Below, one piece after another: positions 8,457 through 17,518 of a stretch of DNA of 64,000 nt (positions are counted from its first letter, which is position 1; each line of letters opens with the position of its first letter). Below the pieces are notes generated by a model. The model was not told the origin of the DNA. It searched no databases and saw nothing but the letters and a program-made list of their open reading frames with translations. The stretch is from assembly GCF_002906165.1 (NCBI RefSeq), contig NZ_PPCN01000001.1, forward strand, positions 372,001-436,000, given 5' to 3'. The position numbers were made by a program, and so were the translations under genes. The DNA is from Roseibium marinum. Its GTDB lineage: Bacteria > Pseudomonadota > Alphaproteobacteria > Rhizobiales > Stappiaceae.

Positions 8457-10384
8457 CAGCTACGCTTCCGCTTGCTGGAGAGTTTCATCGCCGCAGTCGC
8501 CGCCGCCTTTAGCGGCTTGTTGTCATCCTGATCGGCCCAGCCTTTAAGCGTCGTCGCAAAGTCCGACGCGACGTCGGCTTCACTAAACGCCGAAGCCCAA
8601 CCGCTGACTACCCATGGACCAAGCTTCGAGACCGGCAGGTCCTGCACGAAAGAGAGCAGCGGCCGCTGCAGGAAGGGGTGCTGACGCGCCATCTCGGCCA
8701 GCCCCTTAACGCCCACAGGCTCTTGGGTCAGGTCCTCTGTATCCCGCACCTTGGCGCGGAGCGCGTCGAAGACCTGTTCGGCTTCGAGCGACTGAAGTCG
8801 AGCGATTTCTGCCGCGGCCTGTTTCACCTGTAGAGGCGAGCCTTGGAGCTTCGCGACTAGCTCGTCCAATTCGCCCAAGGACGTCACCGCGCCGAACACA
8901 CTTCGCCGGTCGCGGGTTACGAAAACGTATGGCCTGAGGTCGTTCTCGGCGAGCGGCGGATCGATGGCGGCCCACTGCTTCGCCCATTCGAGGTTCGGCC
9001 AATCAGGGAGCGACGCCTCCGTGGACGGAGCACTCTCTTTCCCGTCTGCCGATTTCGTCTCCATGCCGGTGGGCCCGGCCGCGACCACGGCTTCGAGCGC
9101 TGCGAGCTCCTCGGATGCCCCTGTGTTCGCGGAGCCGCGCGCCATGGCGTCGTAGAGCTCCGGGGCGAAACGCTCAGCCAGCATGATTTTCGCCAAGACT
9201 GACATTTTGAGTTCGTCTCGGAACCCGCGTTCTTCTGCGATTGCGAGGCGGAGCATCATCGTGTTGATAAAGCGCTTGATTTGACGAGGGTTGCCGCGCG
9301 CACCGTCGGCGAGGATCGGAGCGATCCGGCCAGCTAGCTCCATCGAGCGCTCGACCTCCGTCGGCACGTTCCCCAAGGCCGTCTCGATAGCTTTCCGGTC
9401 GAGACCGGGGCCCTTCCACGGACGCCGCAGAACTTCGCGCGCGAGTTCCGCGAGTTTTTTGAAAGTCTTCGACTCTTCACCGCATTCATTCAGCACAAGG
9501 AGAAGAATCACATAGATTCTGGTCTCCGCGTAGCCGAGCGACGGCAGACGAAACGGGACCTGAATGAGCTTCTCAAGGTAGTTTCGTGCGTAGGTGGCCG
9601 GACCGGTCGCCACCGGGAGGTCAGGGAAGTGTTGGCGCACAGCATATTCGATCATCCCCTCGTCAGCGGCTATGACAAACGCCGCGCGCGGAACAAAAAG
9701 AAAGAGGCGTATCGCTTCCAGTGTTTCTATCGCTGTCTCGGGAAGGCATCGATCCAAATCGTCGACCAGGACAACCAAGCGATCGATTTCTGCTCGCTCC
9801 AGCAGTTCCGCGAACTCCTCCCGGAAGGCATGCATCTGCTCCGGTGCGCTGTCTTCCTCGACCTCGCGGAGAAACTCATTCGAACCCTCCACAATAGCCG
9901 CGATATTTTCAGGCGTCACATCGTTGGCTCCGCTCGCGATAAGGGCTCGCGCTGCCGTGCCCAGGTCTTTGATCGTCTCCGGATGTGGAATGCCGGTCGC
10001 AAGGGTGATGCCATAGGCACCAGCCTTGCGCGCAAGTTTCATCCAGTCGACTCGACGCAATACCTTCTTCGCCTGCTCCGCAACTTTGGCAGATGCAGGT
10101 CGCTTGCGACGCAACTCATCGACGATCGTCTCTATCAGGACGGCCTTCGCATCCTCAAATCCTTGGAAAAGCCAACCGTTGAACCGGACGCAGAGGACGC
10201 GATCATCTGCGGCGAATGCATCCTCCACCATCATCAGGACACTGGATTTGCCGGCGCCCCAATCACCGTGAATGCCTACGCTGAGAGGCTCGTCTGATTT
10301 CTCACATACGAGGCGTACTACGGTCCGTGCGATCGCCTCGTAATAGAGCAGGTCGACTGCGGTCTCATTGTCCGCGATGATCAT
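8456..10384 (-). CDS. qatA: QatA, KAP-family P-loop NTPase of the Qat system
   Basis: This 642-residue KAP-type NTPase has Walker A GDWGAGKSS near residues 40-48 and Walker B VVLVDDLDR near 203-211. A hydrophobic insert near 120-135 is typical of KAP NTPases, some of which associate with membranes. It is the ATPase of QatABCD and is thought to drive or sense the anti-phage response. Its ATG overlaps the stop of the upstream PHP-ATPase gene as ATGA, an unusual coupling to a gene that is not part of the standard Qat set. Confidence 0.9.
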   Translation of the reverse strand: MIIADNETAVDLLYYEAIARTVVRLVCEKSDEPLSVGIHGDWGAGKSSVLMMVEDAFAADDRVLCVRFNGWLFQGFEDAKAVLIETIVDELRRKRPASAKVAEQAKKVLRRVDWMKLARKAGAYGITLATGIPHPETIKDLGTAARALIASGANDVTPENIAAIVEGSNEFLREVEEDSAPEQMHAFREEFAELLERAEIDRLVVLVDDLDRCLPETAIETLEAIRLFLFVPRAAFVIAADEGMIEYAVRQHFPDLPVATGPATYARNYLEKLIQVPFRLPSLGYAETRIYVILLLVLNECGEESKTFKKLAELAREVLRRPWKGPGLDRKAIETALGNVPTEVERSMELAGRIAPILADGARGNPRQIKRFINTMMLRLAIAEERGFRDELKMSVLAKIMLAERFAPELYDAMARGSANTGASEELAALEAVVAAGPTGMETKSADGKESAPSTEASLPDWPNLEWAKQWAAIDPPLAENDLRPYVFVTRDRRSVFGAVTSLGELDELVAKLQGSPLQVKQAAAEIARLQSLEAEQVFDALRAKVRDTEDLTQEPVGVKGLAEMARQHPFLQRPLLSFVQDLPVSKLGPWVVSGWASAFSEADVASDFATTLKGWADQDDNKPLKAAATAAMKLSSKRKRS

Positions 10385-13362
10385 CTGTCGAGCCTCACAC
10401 GCAGACGTCTGGCCCGCTCCTGAAAGGCCCCTGCGCCGCCTTCAAGAATATCGCACACCATTTTTCTAATCTCTGCATTCTCCAATCCCCCGGAAACATA
10501 GGTAATCGGCGGGAGCGAATTGTGGGGATGTGGTCCAGCTTCCGCAATGATGATTTGGTCCGCGTCAGTATTTATGACCAAGTTAGCATTGTGCGTGACC
10601 ATGATCACCTGGCGATGTGATTTGGCCTCTGTGAATAGCTGTACTAGTTCGTCAAATACCGATTTCGGGTCTAGATTTTCTTCTGGCTGATCGATGAGAA
10701 GTGGCCGGTCATCCTTGTCATCCAAGCCGAGATAGAGAAGCAGAAGGACAATCCCTCGCGTGCCTGGGGACAGCTTGCGGATATCAACACCATCGTATTC
10801 GATCCCGTATCGGATTTCGATATGATCGGTACTGAACAGCCATTGAGCGAAGCGTTTCGACCATACACGAAACTCGGCTTGGTCTGTTCTCGCAACCGGT
10901 GAATGTTCCAGCAGATCGTTCTGGTATAGCCGTCGGAATTCCGCCATTGCTGCAATAACCTCGGCAGAATCTCCGGTTTCCCAAGCAGTTTTCAGTACCT
11001 CATTTGCTTTTTGCTGAAGCGTTCCCTTCCCTCGGAAGGAGCCGGTCTTTCTCAGGTCAATAAGGCCGTCCTCGGCCACATCTGCCCATTGTTCCACGTC
11101 TGCTATGCGTGCGACGGAGAACGAGAGCTTCTTCAATGTGCCCGAAGATGCGCCAAGCCGCGCCATCAAGGGCGCGTATAGTTCTTCCAAAACGGATTGC
11201 TCAGCGACAAGCGCATCGAAAGCCCTGCCATAGGCTGCCTCACGATCGGCCTGTAGCTGGCGGGCGCGGCCCTTGGCGCCCTTGGCATCGTTCAATTTCT
11301 CCGTCAGCGTCTGCAGCGCCGCTGTTTCGGTTGCGATGTTGCTGGAGAGCGCGGCATAGCGACGTTGTGCATCCTTGTCGGCGTTGACCAGCTTTTCCAA
11401 CCGCGCCATCTCGGCTTCCAGCACCGCTTGGGGTAGCGTGGTGAGATCGGTGTCGTCGGGAAAATAGGGCGTGTTCGGGTCGCGGGGCTGCGGTGGTGTG
11501 CCCTTGAGTTTGGCGATTTCGCCATCGACCCATTTCACATAGCCGCTCAGATTGTCATCGACCGGTCCCGTATAGTCCAGCAGGAAGGCGGCCCACTGAT
11601 CGTCTGTCATGCCACTGTGCTCGTGGCGCGACTGAGCATGGCGAAGCGCTTCAGGCGCCTGGTTGCGGCGCATGTCTTTCACTTCATCTTGCATGGCGAG
11701 AAATGTTTGTCGCTGCCCTGTGTACCGGCGAAGATTTGCTCGGACCTGGTTAGCCGCACCGGCCAGTTCCGTGTGTCGCTGAGCTCTTTTCTCGCTGCCT
11801 TTCGACACCAGCTTGGCGCGGTCGGTCGTATAGGCATCAACCAGCTTCTTTTTCTTCGCTACCTCCGCCTCGTAGCTGGCGACGAGCTTCTCCTTCTCCA
11901 GCTCTGTACTGATGCGATCAGAGATCTGGGCGACAGCTTCGGCCTCCCTGGCGCGAGCGAGACGATGCCGTGATGCGCGCTGTTCCAACAGCTCCGCAAA
12001 ATTTAGCGCGCCGTCCCGGGTTTCATCAGGATGCGCCTCGAAAATCACACGTTCCATTTCCCGGAGCAGCCCGTCGGTCAGGCCGTTTGACGAGCAGAGC
12101 TCCTCGACAAACTGCTGAGACAGATATCGCACGCGTTCATAGCTGAATGGCCCGTTGGCGTCGGAGCCATTAAGGGCGCGCGTTTCGGGGTCTCCAGCCG
12201 CCCACTTCACCCTCACCTTTGCATCATCCACAAGTGGGCGAGCGCGAACGAGGAAGGAGGGGTTTGCCCATTCGTCGGCTTTCCAGGCATCGTCCGGGAT
12301 CGAGTCGCAGCCGGCTGCGATCATGTCTGCCAGCGCCGTCTTGCCAGAACCGCGGGCTCCGATGATCGCGACCAGGCCCGGATTGAGCGGTATGGTCGAC
12401 GTCTTCATCCATGGCGCTTCGAGAACTTCGATCCCGGCAATCACCTGCGAAGGCGTTGCCGACGCTGGCGGCTCGCTCCCGACATGCACCCGGTCGCCCG
12501 GGTCGATACATGCTTGCCGCAACGCGTCGAATTCGAGCCCGCCCTTGATCCAGGAGAAGCGGTCCCCGAATGGTGAAGCGACACTCTCGAGGTCATGTGC
12601 GTCGCTTCCATGCAGGCACGGCTTGAGACCACCGTACACTTCGCGAATTTCATCGGCAGACATTGAAGGTTTGCGGCCTAGCCAGAATTCCCGCTGCGCC
12701 TCGCTGCTGGCGAATATCACATGGGCAAAACCTTCGATCTCGCGTCGGATGGTTTGATCGGCGGCCTCTCGAACACCCGACGTTCCGTCGTTCACCCCGC
12801 CTGCCACGCCGATCAGGATGTTCTTTTTCGCCCAACCGCTCTCCGCATAAACTTCCCGAAGCTGCTGGAAATTGACCTTGAACTGGCTAGCGCCATAGGC
12901 AAGTGCGGCTCCATCGTCAGCAATGTTCGGGTCCGCCCTCCTACCCAGCCTAATTAGATCGGCGCGCGTGCAGTCGAACCGATCCTGCATCGCGTTGAAC
13001 TGCAAGCGCGACAATAGTCGTTGCAGCTCATCGATGTGTTGCGGGTCTTCGGGGCTCACGAATAGGTGCAGATTGACGAAGCCGCCCTTTGAAGTCGCAA
13101 CATCGAGTCTCACCTCCACATTGGGAAAGATGAGCGCAGTGTTCGGGAGTCTACCCGCATCCCGGTGCCTTAAGACTTCCCGATAGGTGTTGGTCACGTA
13201 GTAGTCAGTGACAGCGATCGCCTCGATGACCGGGGTCGCTTGTTCAAGTGCTGTGAGATAGTCGTCCCATGCATTCGGCCCGCTGAACTGATTGTTCATG
13301 ACGGTGCCGGGAGCGTGGATATGTGGCTCCCACCTCCGCCATTCCGATCCACGATTCAGCAT
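10381..13362 (-). CDS. PHP-domain / ABC-type ATPase fusion (TrlF-like), coupled to qatA
   Basis: This 993-residue protein joins an N-terminal PHP phosphoesterase domain (HIH at 14-16, HGSDAHD at 251-257) to an SMC/ABC-type ATPase. ATPase motifs are Walker A GARGSGKT (335-342), a long helical coiled-coil middle (about 450-760), signature LSPGTRG (864-870), Walker B LLIDQPEENLD (888-898) and an H-loop histidine near 924. Such PHP-ATPases resemble the family called TrlF-like and occur in defence islands; a nuclease or nucleotide-phosphoesterase gated by an ATPase is the likely design (inference). A strong ribosome site (AAGGGGGG) precedes the ATG. It overlaps qatA by 4 nt, making a five-gene operon. 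Confidence 0.85.
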   Translation of the reverse strand: MLNRGSEWRRWEPHIHAPGTVMNNQFSGPNAWDDYLTALEQATPVIEAIAVTDYYVTNTYREVLRHRDAGRLPNTALIFPNVEVRLDVATSKGGFVNLHLFVSPEDPQHIDELQRLLSRLQFNAMQDRFDCTRADLIRLGRRADPNIADDGAALAYGASQFKVNFQQLREVYAESGWAKKNILIGVAGGVNDGTSGVREAADQTIRREIEGFAHVIFASSEAQREFWLGRKPSMSADEIREVYGGLKPCLHGSDAHDLESVASPFGDRFSWIKGGLEFDALRQACIDPGDRVHVGSEPPASATPSQVIAGIEVLEAPWMKTSTIPLNPGLVAIIGARGSGKTALADMIAAGCDSIPDDAWKADEWANPSFLVRARPLVDDAKVRVKWAAGDPETRALNGSDANGPFSYERVRYLSQQFVEELCSSNGLTDGLLREMERVIFEAHPDETRDGALNFAELLEQRASRHRLARAREAEAVAQISDRISTELEKEKLVASYEAEVAKKKKLVDAYTTDRAKLVSKGSEKRAQRHTELAGAANQVRANLRRYTGQRQTFLAMQDEVKDMRRNQAPEALRHAQSRHEHSGMTDDQWAAFLLDYTGPVDDNLSGYVKWVDGEIAKLKGTPPQPRDPNTPYFPDDTDLTTLPQAVLEAEMARLEKLVNADKDAQRRYAALSSNIATETAALQTLTEKLNDAKGAKGRARQLQADREAAYGRAFDALVAEQSVLEELYAPLMARLGASSGTLKKLSFSVARIADVEQWADVAEDGLIDLRKTGSFRGKGTLQQKANEVLKTAWETGDSAEVIAAMAEFRRLYQNDLLEHSPVARTDQAEFRVWSKRFAQWLFSTDHIEIRYGIEYDGVDIRKLSPGTRGIVLLLLYLGLDDKDDRPLLIDQPEENLDPKSVFDELVQLFTEAKSHRQVIMVTHNANLVINTDADQIIIAEAGPHPHNSLPPITYVSGGLENAEIRKMVCDILEGGAGAFQERARRLRVRLDR

Positions 13363-13423
13363 GAGCCCCCCTTATTCCCTTTCTCCCTGAGTGTTTTCCT
13401 CAGTGCATTCTTCCACTTCACCA

Positions 13424-14293
13424 CTATTGGCCCAGTTCGTTTGCTCGCTTGGCCCGTAGCATCAAAAAGCCAGCGAGTTCCTCAAGAACCAGCGCAAGAG
13501 GCCCTGGATCAGTTGCAACATCCTCGACGAAGGCGCGCCATTGCCGCTGCTTCTGTTCGTCCGCCGCAAATGCCGGCGTAAGCGCATCGGGCAACTCGGT
13601 CGGGATCGCCGTTTCGCGCCGCGCGAAGGTCGCGGCGATCGCCTGCGCAAGCCTGTCATCAGCGAAACTGAATGAGCGGCTGAGAATCCAGATGTCGTAG
13701 AAGTCCTTCATCCGGCTGTTCGCCCGGCCCAACGCCACCATCGCCTGGAACTTCTCGGCGATAACCGTCTCCCGCGCATAGGCGCGCAACCGCGGCGCGG
13801 GCAGGTCGAGCATGACAGGGTAGTCGACGACTTCCGCTCCGGGCTCCAGCGCATCGCCGAAGCCGATGTCGATTGTCAGATTGATCCGTGCACCGCCGAC
13901 CGTAGCGATGGCGCGCAGCCGGAGGCCGCCATAGTCGAGTTCTTCGCGAATGCGATCGACACGCAGCGTGTCCGGATCGAACACGACGCCGTCTTCGACA
14001 TCCTGAGACAGGATGTCCCGGAACGTCGTCAGCATCGCGTCTTCGCTCGGGTCGCCGAAACCCAGCAAATCGAGATCGCGTGTGCCGCGATGCGGATCGT
14101 CGAACCAGCTCATCATCAGCATTGCGCCTTTCAGGACGAAGCGGTCGGCATGGGGTGACTGGCTGAGCCGGAACAGAAGGCGCTCCAGCGCGAAGCGCGT
14201 GAGCACGAGATCGAAACTCTGCCCGTTCGCCTTGGAGAGCTTGAGAAGCCGGGCGCGCACCGAGGCGCCGATATTCTTGATCTCCTTAGCCAT
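13424..14293 (-). CDS. abiEii: AbiEii toxin, nucleotidyltransferase of a type IV toxin-antitoxin system
   Basis: This 289-residue protein belongs to the AbiEii/AbiGii nucleotidyltransferase family. The family motif is seen as FVLKGAMLMMSW with the downstream acidic RGTRDLDLLGFG, and a second region ARETVIAEKFQAMV followed by RMKDFYDIW. AbiEii toxins transfer nucleotides to RNA targets, in characterised cases tRNA, and cause reversible growth arrest that limits phage. Its start overlaps the antitoxin gene end by 8 nt. It lies 61 bases upstream of the PHP-ATPase gene on the same strand, so read-through into the Qat operon is possible. Confidence 0.9.
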   Translation of the reverse strand: MAKEIKNIGASVRARLLKLSKANGQSFDLVLTRFALERLLFRLSQSPHADRFVLKGAMLMMSWFDDPHRGTRDLDLLGFGDPSEDAMLTTFRDILSQDVEDGVVFDPDTLRVDRIREELDYGGLRLRAIATVGGARINLTIDIGFGDALEPGAEVVDYPVMLDLPAPRLRAYARETVIAEKFQAMVALGRANSRMKDFYDIWILSRSFSFADDRLAQAIAATFARRETAIPTELPDALTPAFAADEQKQRQWRAFVEDVATDPGPLALVLEELAGFLMLRAKRANELGQ

Positions 14294-14903
14294 TGGCGGT
14301 CAGCGCCTCCAGATAAGGGCGGATCACCGTGCCAACCCCGCCTGTATCCGCCGCCCTGGCGATCTCGGCAGCCGTGGCTTTACGTTGACGCAGGGCTTCC
14401 TGTAGGCCTTCGAGCGCGACGGACAGACCGATCTTGCCGCGATGCCGGAAACAGTCGGCAACGGTTTTCGCTACGCCGAACACCTTCACCGATACGCCTT
14501 CGATTACATGGGTCTCGACGCTGTCTGTAAGCAGATCGTCTGAGAAACGGAGCGTGCGGATAGGCATATCGCTCGGCTTCGGCGTCCAGTAGTTCCGGCC
14601 GATCGCCATCCACACCTTCTTGGGAAGCCGATCCGTGATTCCATGAAAGGCGAGCGCCGAGACGAGGCAGATCACCCCTTTGGGGAAACGCTTGGCCGCT
14701 TCGGCGAGGCTATGGTTTGCGTCGAGTTCTGCATCGGGAAGCTGGTAGAGCCCGCGCGCCAGGCGGATGACCTCGCCATCCTTCTCCATGCGGCTGACGG
14801 TTGCGGCGGTTACACCAGCGTCCCGAAGCTCCGCAAGGCGCAGAATTCCACGCGCCGCGAGGAGTTCGTGGGCTATCTCGCGCTGGGACAGAGTCTTGGG
14901 CAT
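14286..14903 (-). CDS. abiEi: AbiEi antitoxin, transcriptional autorepressor
   Basis: This is the antitoxin of the AbiE pair, about 205 residues from the ATG at 14903. It has an N-terminal winged helix (ARGILRLAELRDAGVTAATV...RLARGLYQLPD) and the AbiEi C-terminal domain (ICLVSALAFHGITDRLP, KTVADCFRHRGKIGLSVALEGL). A longer open frame to 15023 exists but would run through the operator palindromes, so the shorter start is preferred. AbiEi proteins repress their own promoter by binding inverted repeats and neutralise the toxin without stable complex formation. Confidence 0.9.
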   Translation of the reverse strand: MPKTLSQREIAHELLAARGILRLAELRDAGVTAATVSRMEKDGEVIRLARGLYQLPDAELDANHSLAEAAKRFPKGVICLVSALAFHGITDRLPKKVWMAIGRNYWTPKPSDMPIRTLRFSDDLLTDSVETHVIEGVSVKVFGVAKTVADCFRHRGKIGLSVALEGLQEALRQRKATAAEIARAADTGGVGTVIRPYLEALTANG

Positions 14904-14918
14904 CGATATATATTCTCG

Positions 14919-14954
14919 CACTATACCTTCCATAGTGTGAGGATTTGTATCACA
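14919..14954. promoter_or_regulatory. Double inverted repeat, candidate AbiEi operator
   Basis: Two inverted repeats lie just upstream of abiEi: CACTAT-n7-ATAGTG (14919-14937) and, overlapping it, TGTGA-n9-TCACA (14936-14954). AT-rich TATATA follows at 14905-14911 next to the start. Characterised AbiE promoters also carry two inverted repeats bound by the antitoxin. Confidence 0.6.
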
Positions 14955-15231
14955 CACAGCGGTGAAGGAAAAGACAAAGCACTCTTTTCGATGGACTGCT
15001 GGCTTATGCGGTCCAAGTTCCATGAGGAGATTCGCGTCCCCCTCCGGGCCGAGCCGTCGGCTGATTGGAAGTCAATGGGCCACCAATTGGAACCGAACGG
15101 ATCGCGATCTGGAGGGGATTTTTTTGGGGGGGGGAAGCCTTCCCCTGCGGCCGAGCCCAGGTCTCGGCCGACTCCTTCTGCGGGGAGACGCCGTGGGCGC
15201 CCCCAGAGAGTAAGAGTTCGGCGGCTTTCGC
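14955..15231. other. Non-coding leader region before the DUF932 gene
   Basis: I see no gene here. It contains a T7-G9 homopolymer run at about 15119-15134 and GC-rich sequence with weak hairpins. This is the promoter and leader space between the divergent abiE operon and the plus-strand ICE core genes. Confidence 0.45.
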
Positions 15232-15232
15232 C

Positions 15233-15289
15233 GTGACGGGTTTGGAGGTCGAGAGAGAGTCTCCCGGCCGGCCCGCCCACGGAGATTGA
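15233..15289 (+). CDS. Candidate leader peptide before the DUF932 gene
   Basis: A GTG-started frame of 18 codons (MTGLEVERE...) ends with TGA 3 nt before the DUF932 start codon. An equally long frame with the same first nine residues lies directly before the parB-like gene (18058-18114), and the first 28 bases of the region are identical in both copies. Equal length and placement suggest a translated leader for coupling or attenuation, but a purely DNA- or RNA-level leader repeat is just as possible. Confidence 0.35.
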   Translation: MTGLEVERESPGRPAHGD

Positions 15290-15292
15290 CCC

Positions 15293-16489
15293 ATGACCAA
15301 CCTTGAAACCCTGGACGGCCGGCGCGACCCGAGCGGCGGTTACAAAGTCGATATCTCGCGCGGAGAGCGAATCGGCCGCGTCTCCTCGGAATGGTTTTCC
15401 CGGCCGGATGACGAGCGCTATCTGTCCCTGTCGGAGCTTTACGCCTCGGTGAAGGGCCGCGCCGAGCGTAGCCGCACGCGGACGGTCGAGAGCGCGGCGA
15501 TCCGCGTCGAGGCGCATCGCGACGATCCGGAAAACCTGGCGCTCATCCTGCCCGACGCCGCAGCGCCGATCGCGCCGACCCATTGGAGCTTCGGCCAACT
15601 CGCCAGCCTGGTGAGCGCGCCAGCGGCCTATCTGCGCCAGCTTCCGGCGCCGCTCGCGGGCATCAATCTGCAATACGGGCTCACCTCGCACCGCGCCGAG
15701 CAGATCAAGACGCTGGAAACCGAGGATGGGCGAACCGAGCTGCGCGCCGTCACCGGCCCGGATTATGGCCGCATCTATGACCACGAGCTCGTTGCCGCCG
15801 TGCAAAAGATCGCAGGCAACGGCACCGGCGATACGCGCTGGAAAGTGCCCGGCACGCTCGACTGGTCGAGCGGCGTCTACAACCCGATGATCGACATCAG
15901 CAAGGACACGACCACGCTCTACGCCTCCGACCGAGACGTCTTCCTCTTCCTGGTCGACGACATGAACCCGATCGAGGCGGGCAAGCTGCCGGACGGATCG
16001 CCCGATCTCTATTTCCGGGGCTTCTATTGCTGGAACTCGGAGGTCGGTGCCAAGACACTCGGTATCGCCAGCTTCTATCTGCGCGCCGTCTGCCAGAACC
16101 GCAATCTCTGGGGCGTTGAGGACTTCCAGGAAATCAGCATCCGGCATTCCAAATACGCCGCCAACCGCTTCGCGCACGAGGCGGCGCCGGCTCTGACCCG
16201 CTTCGCCGACTCCTCGCCGCGACCCTTCGTCGAAGGCATTCGAGCAGCGCGCGAGCGGATCGTCGCGTGCAACGATGACGATCGCACCGACTTCCTCCGT
16301 AAGCGGGGTTTCTCCAAGGCGGAGACGGCCAGGATCGTCGAGACAGTCCTCGCCGAGGAAGGCCGCCCGCCCGAGTCCGTGTTCGACTTCGTGCAAGGCA
16401 TCACCGCCGTGGCCCGGTTAAAACCTCAGCAGGACGCCCGTTTGGTGATGGAGGGAAAAGCAAAGCGCCTGTTGGAGAAGGCTGTATAG
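15293..16489 (+). CDS. DUF932 domain protein
   Basis: This 398-residue protein matches DUF932 proteins found on phages, plasmids and ICEs. Typical segments are SVSAPAAYLRQLPA-like (SAPAAYLRQLPAPLAG), LRAVTGPDYGRIYDHELV, and RGFYCWNSEVGAKTLGIASF followed by AVCQNRNLWG. Its biochemical role is unknown; family members sit in plasmid maintenance or anti-restriction regions. It is the first gene of the ICE core set on the plus strand. Its leader shares 28 identical bases with that of the parB-like gene, suggesting joint control. Confidence 0.85.
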   Translation: MTNLETLDGRRDPSGGYKVDISRGERIGRVSSEWFSRPDDERYLSLSELYASVKGRAERSRTRTVESAAIRVEAHRDDPENLALILPDAAAPIAPTHWSFGQLASLVSAPAAYLRQLPAPLAGINLQYGLTSHRAEQIKTLETEDGRTELRAVTGPDYGRIYDHELVAAVQKIAGNGTGDTRWKVPGTLDWSSGVYNPMIDISKDTTTLYASDRDVFLFLVDDMNPIEAGKLPDGSPDLYFRGFYCWNSEVGAKTLGIASFYLRAVCQNRNLWGVEDFQEISIRHSKYAANRFAHEAAPALTRFADSSPRPFVEGIRAARERIVACNDDDRTDFLRKRGFSKAETARIVETVLAEEGRPPESVFDFVQGITAVARLKPQQDARLVMEGKAKRLLEKAV

Positions 16490-16558
16490 GGGACGATGTC
16501 GGGTGGCGGCTCGGAGCGCCGACTGTCACCCGATGGCTCTGGGCCGAGGCGTGCGCGT

Positions 16559-16912
16559 CTATTCGGGGTGGGAAAGGATATTCAACAGCTTGCCTGCAGG
16601 ATCACGGACAAAGAAGCGACGGACGCCCCAGGGCTCATTGGCGAGATCATAGGCGATGTCGTGACCGAGCGTTTTGGCCCTCGCATATACGGCGTCGATG
16701 TCATCCACCTCTATCGACAAGTCGGGCACTGGCGTGCCGGAGCCGCCTTCCGTGGCTATGCTGATCTGAACACCAGCCGTCTGCTCCGAGGCCAATGTCA
16801 CGATCCAGCCATGGTCCATGACAATTTCCAACCCGAACAGGTCAGAATAAAACTTTTGAACAGGGGCGATCGACGCCGCGTCAATGTTCGCTACGATGCG
16901 TCGAACCGTCAT
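16559..16912 (-). CDS. VOC (glyoxalase/bleomycin resistance-like) protein
   Basis: This is a one-domain VOC protein of about 117 residues from the ATG before TVRRIVANID. Family features are the first beta-alpha unit (FYSDLFGLEIVMDHGW), SIEVDDIDAVYARAKTLGHDI, and the closing WGVRRFFVRDPAGKLLNILSHP. VOC proteins include glyoxalases, dioxygenases and drug-binding proteins; the substrate cannot be told. An in-frame start 17 codons upstream is less likely. It is the last gene of a minus-strand cargo cassette with an SRPBCC and an ArsR gene that interrupts the plus-strand ICE core. Confidence 0.85.
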   Translation of the reverse strand: MTVRRIVANIDAASIAPVQKFYSDLFGLEIVMDHGWIVTLASEQTAGVQISIATEGGSGTPVPDLSIEVDDIDAVYARAKTLGHDIAYDLANEPWGVRRFFVRDPAGKLLNILSHPE

Positions 16913-17023
16913 TGGATGCTCTCCCGCGCTTATTGTACATTGCCCGTCCAGAAAAACTCTCAAAAAGCTCGCTGAGCGGCCATCCAGGGGGAGAAATTAC
17001 GGCTTATTGTGCCACCACGGACA

Positions 17024-17518
17024 TTAATTCTGCATTTCTGCAAGCAACTGTTCGAGCATTTCCATTCCCATGCCCCACCCTTTACCAAGCCCATCCATGG
17101 CCGCCGCAAAGCAAACTATTTCTTTTTCACTTGCTTCATGCGGCGACCAGACAAGGCGCATTTTCGTTTTTCCAGCCGTTTCGGCAAAGCTCACATCGGT
17201 GAGCAATACGCGCGGCCAGTCCGGCATCATCGGGTCGGCCGCAATGTTCCAACCGGCGTCGGTGTTGGCCATCAAGCCGACAAGGCGCTCGGGCGCGTCG
17301 ACTTCAATATAATCCATGCGCTGATAATTCGAACGGTCACCCATTTTCATTTCATTTAGCCATTGCCCGCCTGGCCGAACGTCAAGTTTATGAATGACTG
17401 TTTCAACATTGGGACCGTACCATCGCACGAGTAGCTCTGCTTCAGTCCATGTCCGCCAAACCAGGTCGCGGGGGGCGTCAAAATCTCTCTCAAGTACATA
17501 GACCGGTAGATCAGCCAT
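17024..17518 (-). CDS. SRPBCC / AHSA1-family protein
   Basis: This protein of about 164 residues starts MADLPVYVLERDFDAPRDLVWRTWTE, the standard beginning of AHSA1-type START-fold proteins. It also has LVRWYGP, VRPGGQWLNEM and the C-terminal helix WGMGMEMLEQLL. Such proteins bind hydrophobic ligands or act as cochaperone-like domains and are very often paired with an ArsR regulator, as here. It overlaps the arsR gene end by 8 bases. Two extra in-frame ATG codons upstream leave the start uncertain by two residues. Confidence 0.9.
   Translation of the reverse strand: MADLPVYVLERDFDAPRDLVWRTWTEAELLVRWYGPNVETVIHKLDVRPGGQWLNEMKMGDRSNYQRMDYIEVDAPERLVGLMANTDAGWNIAADPMMPDWPRVLLTDVSFAETAGKTKMRLVWSPHEASEKEIVCFAAAMDGLGKGWGMGMEMLEQLLAEMQN

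Noticed and set aside
15114..15136. T run as terminator of a plus-strand transcript
   Set aside because: There is no stable hairpin immediately before it and no plus-strand gene upstream.
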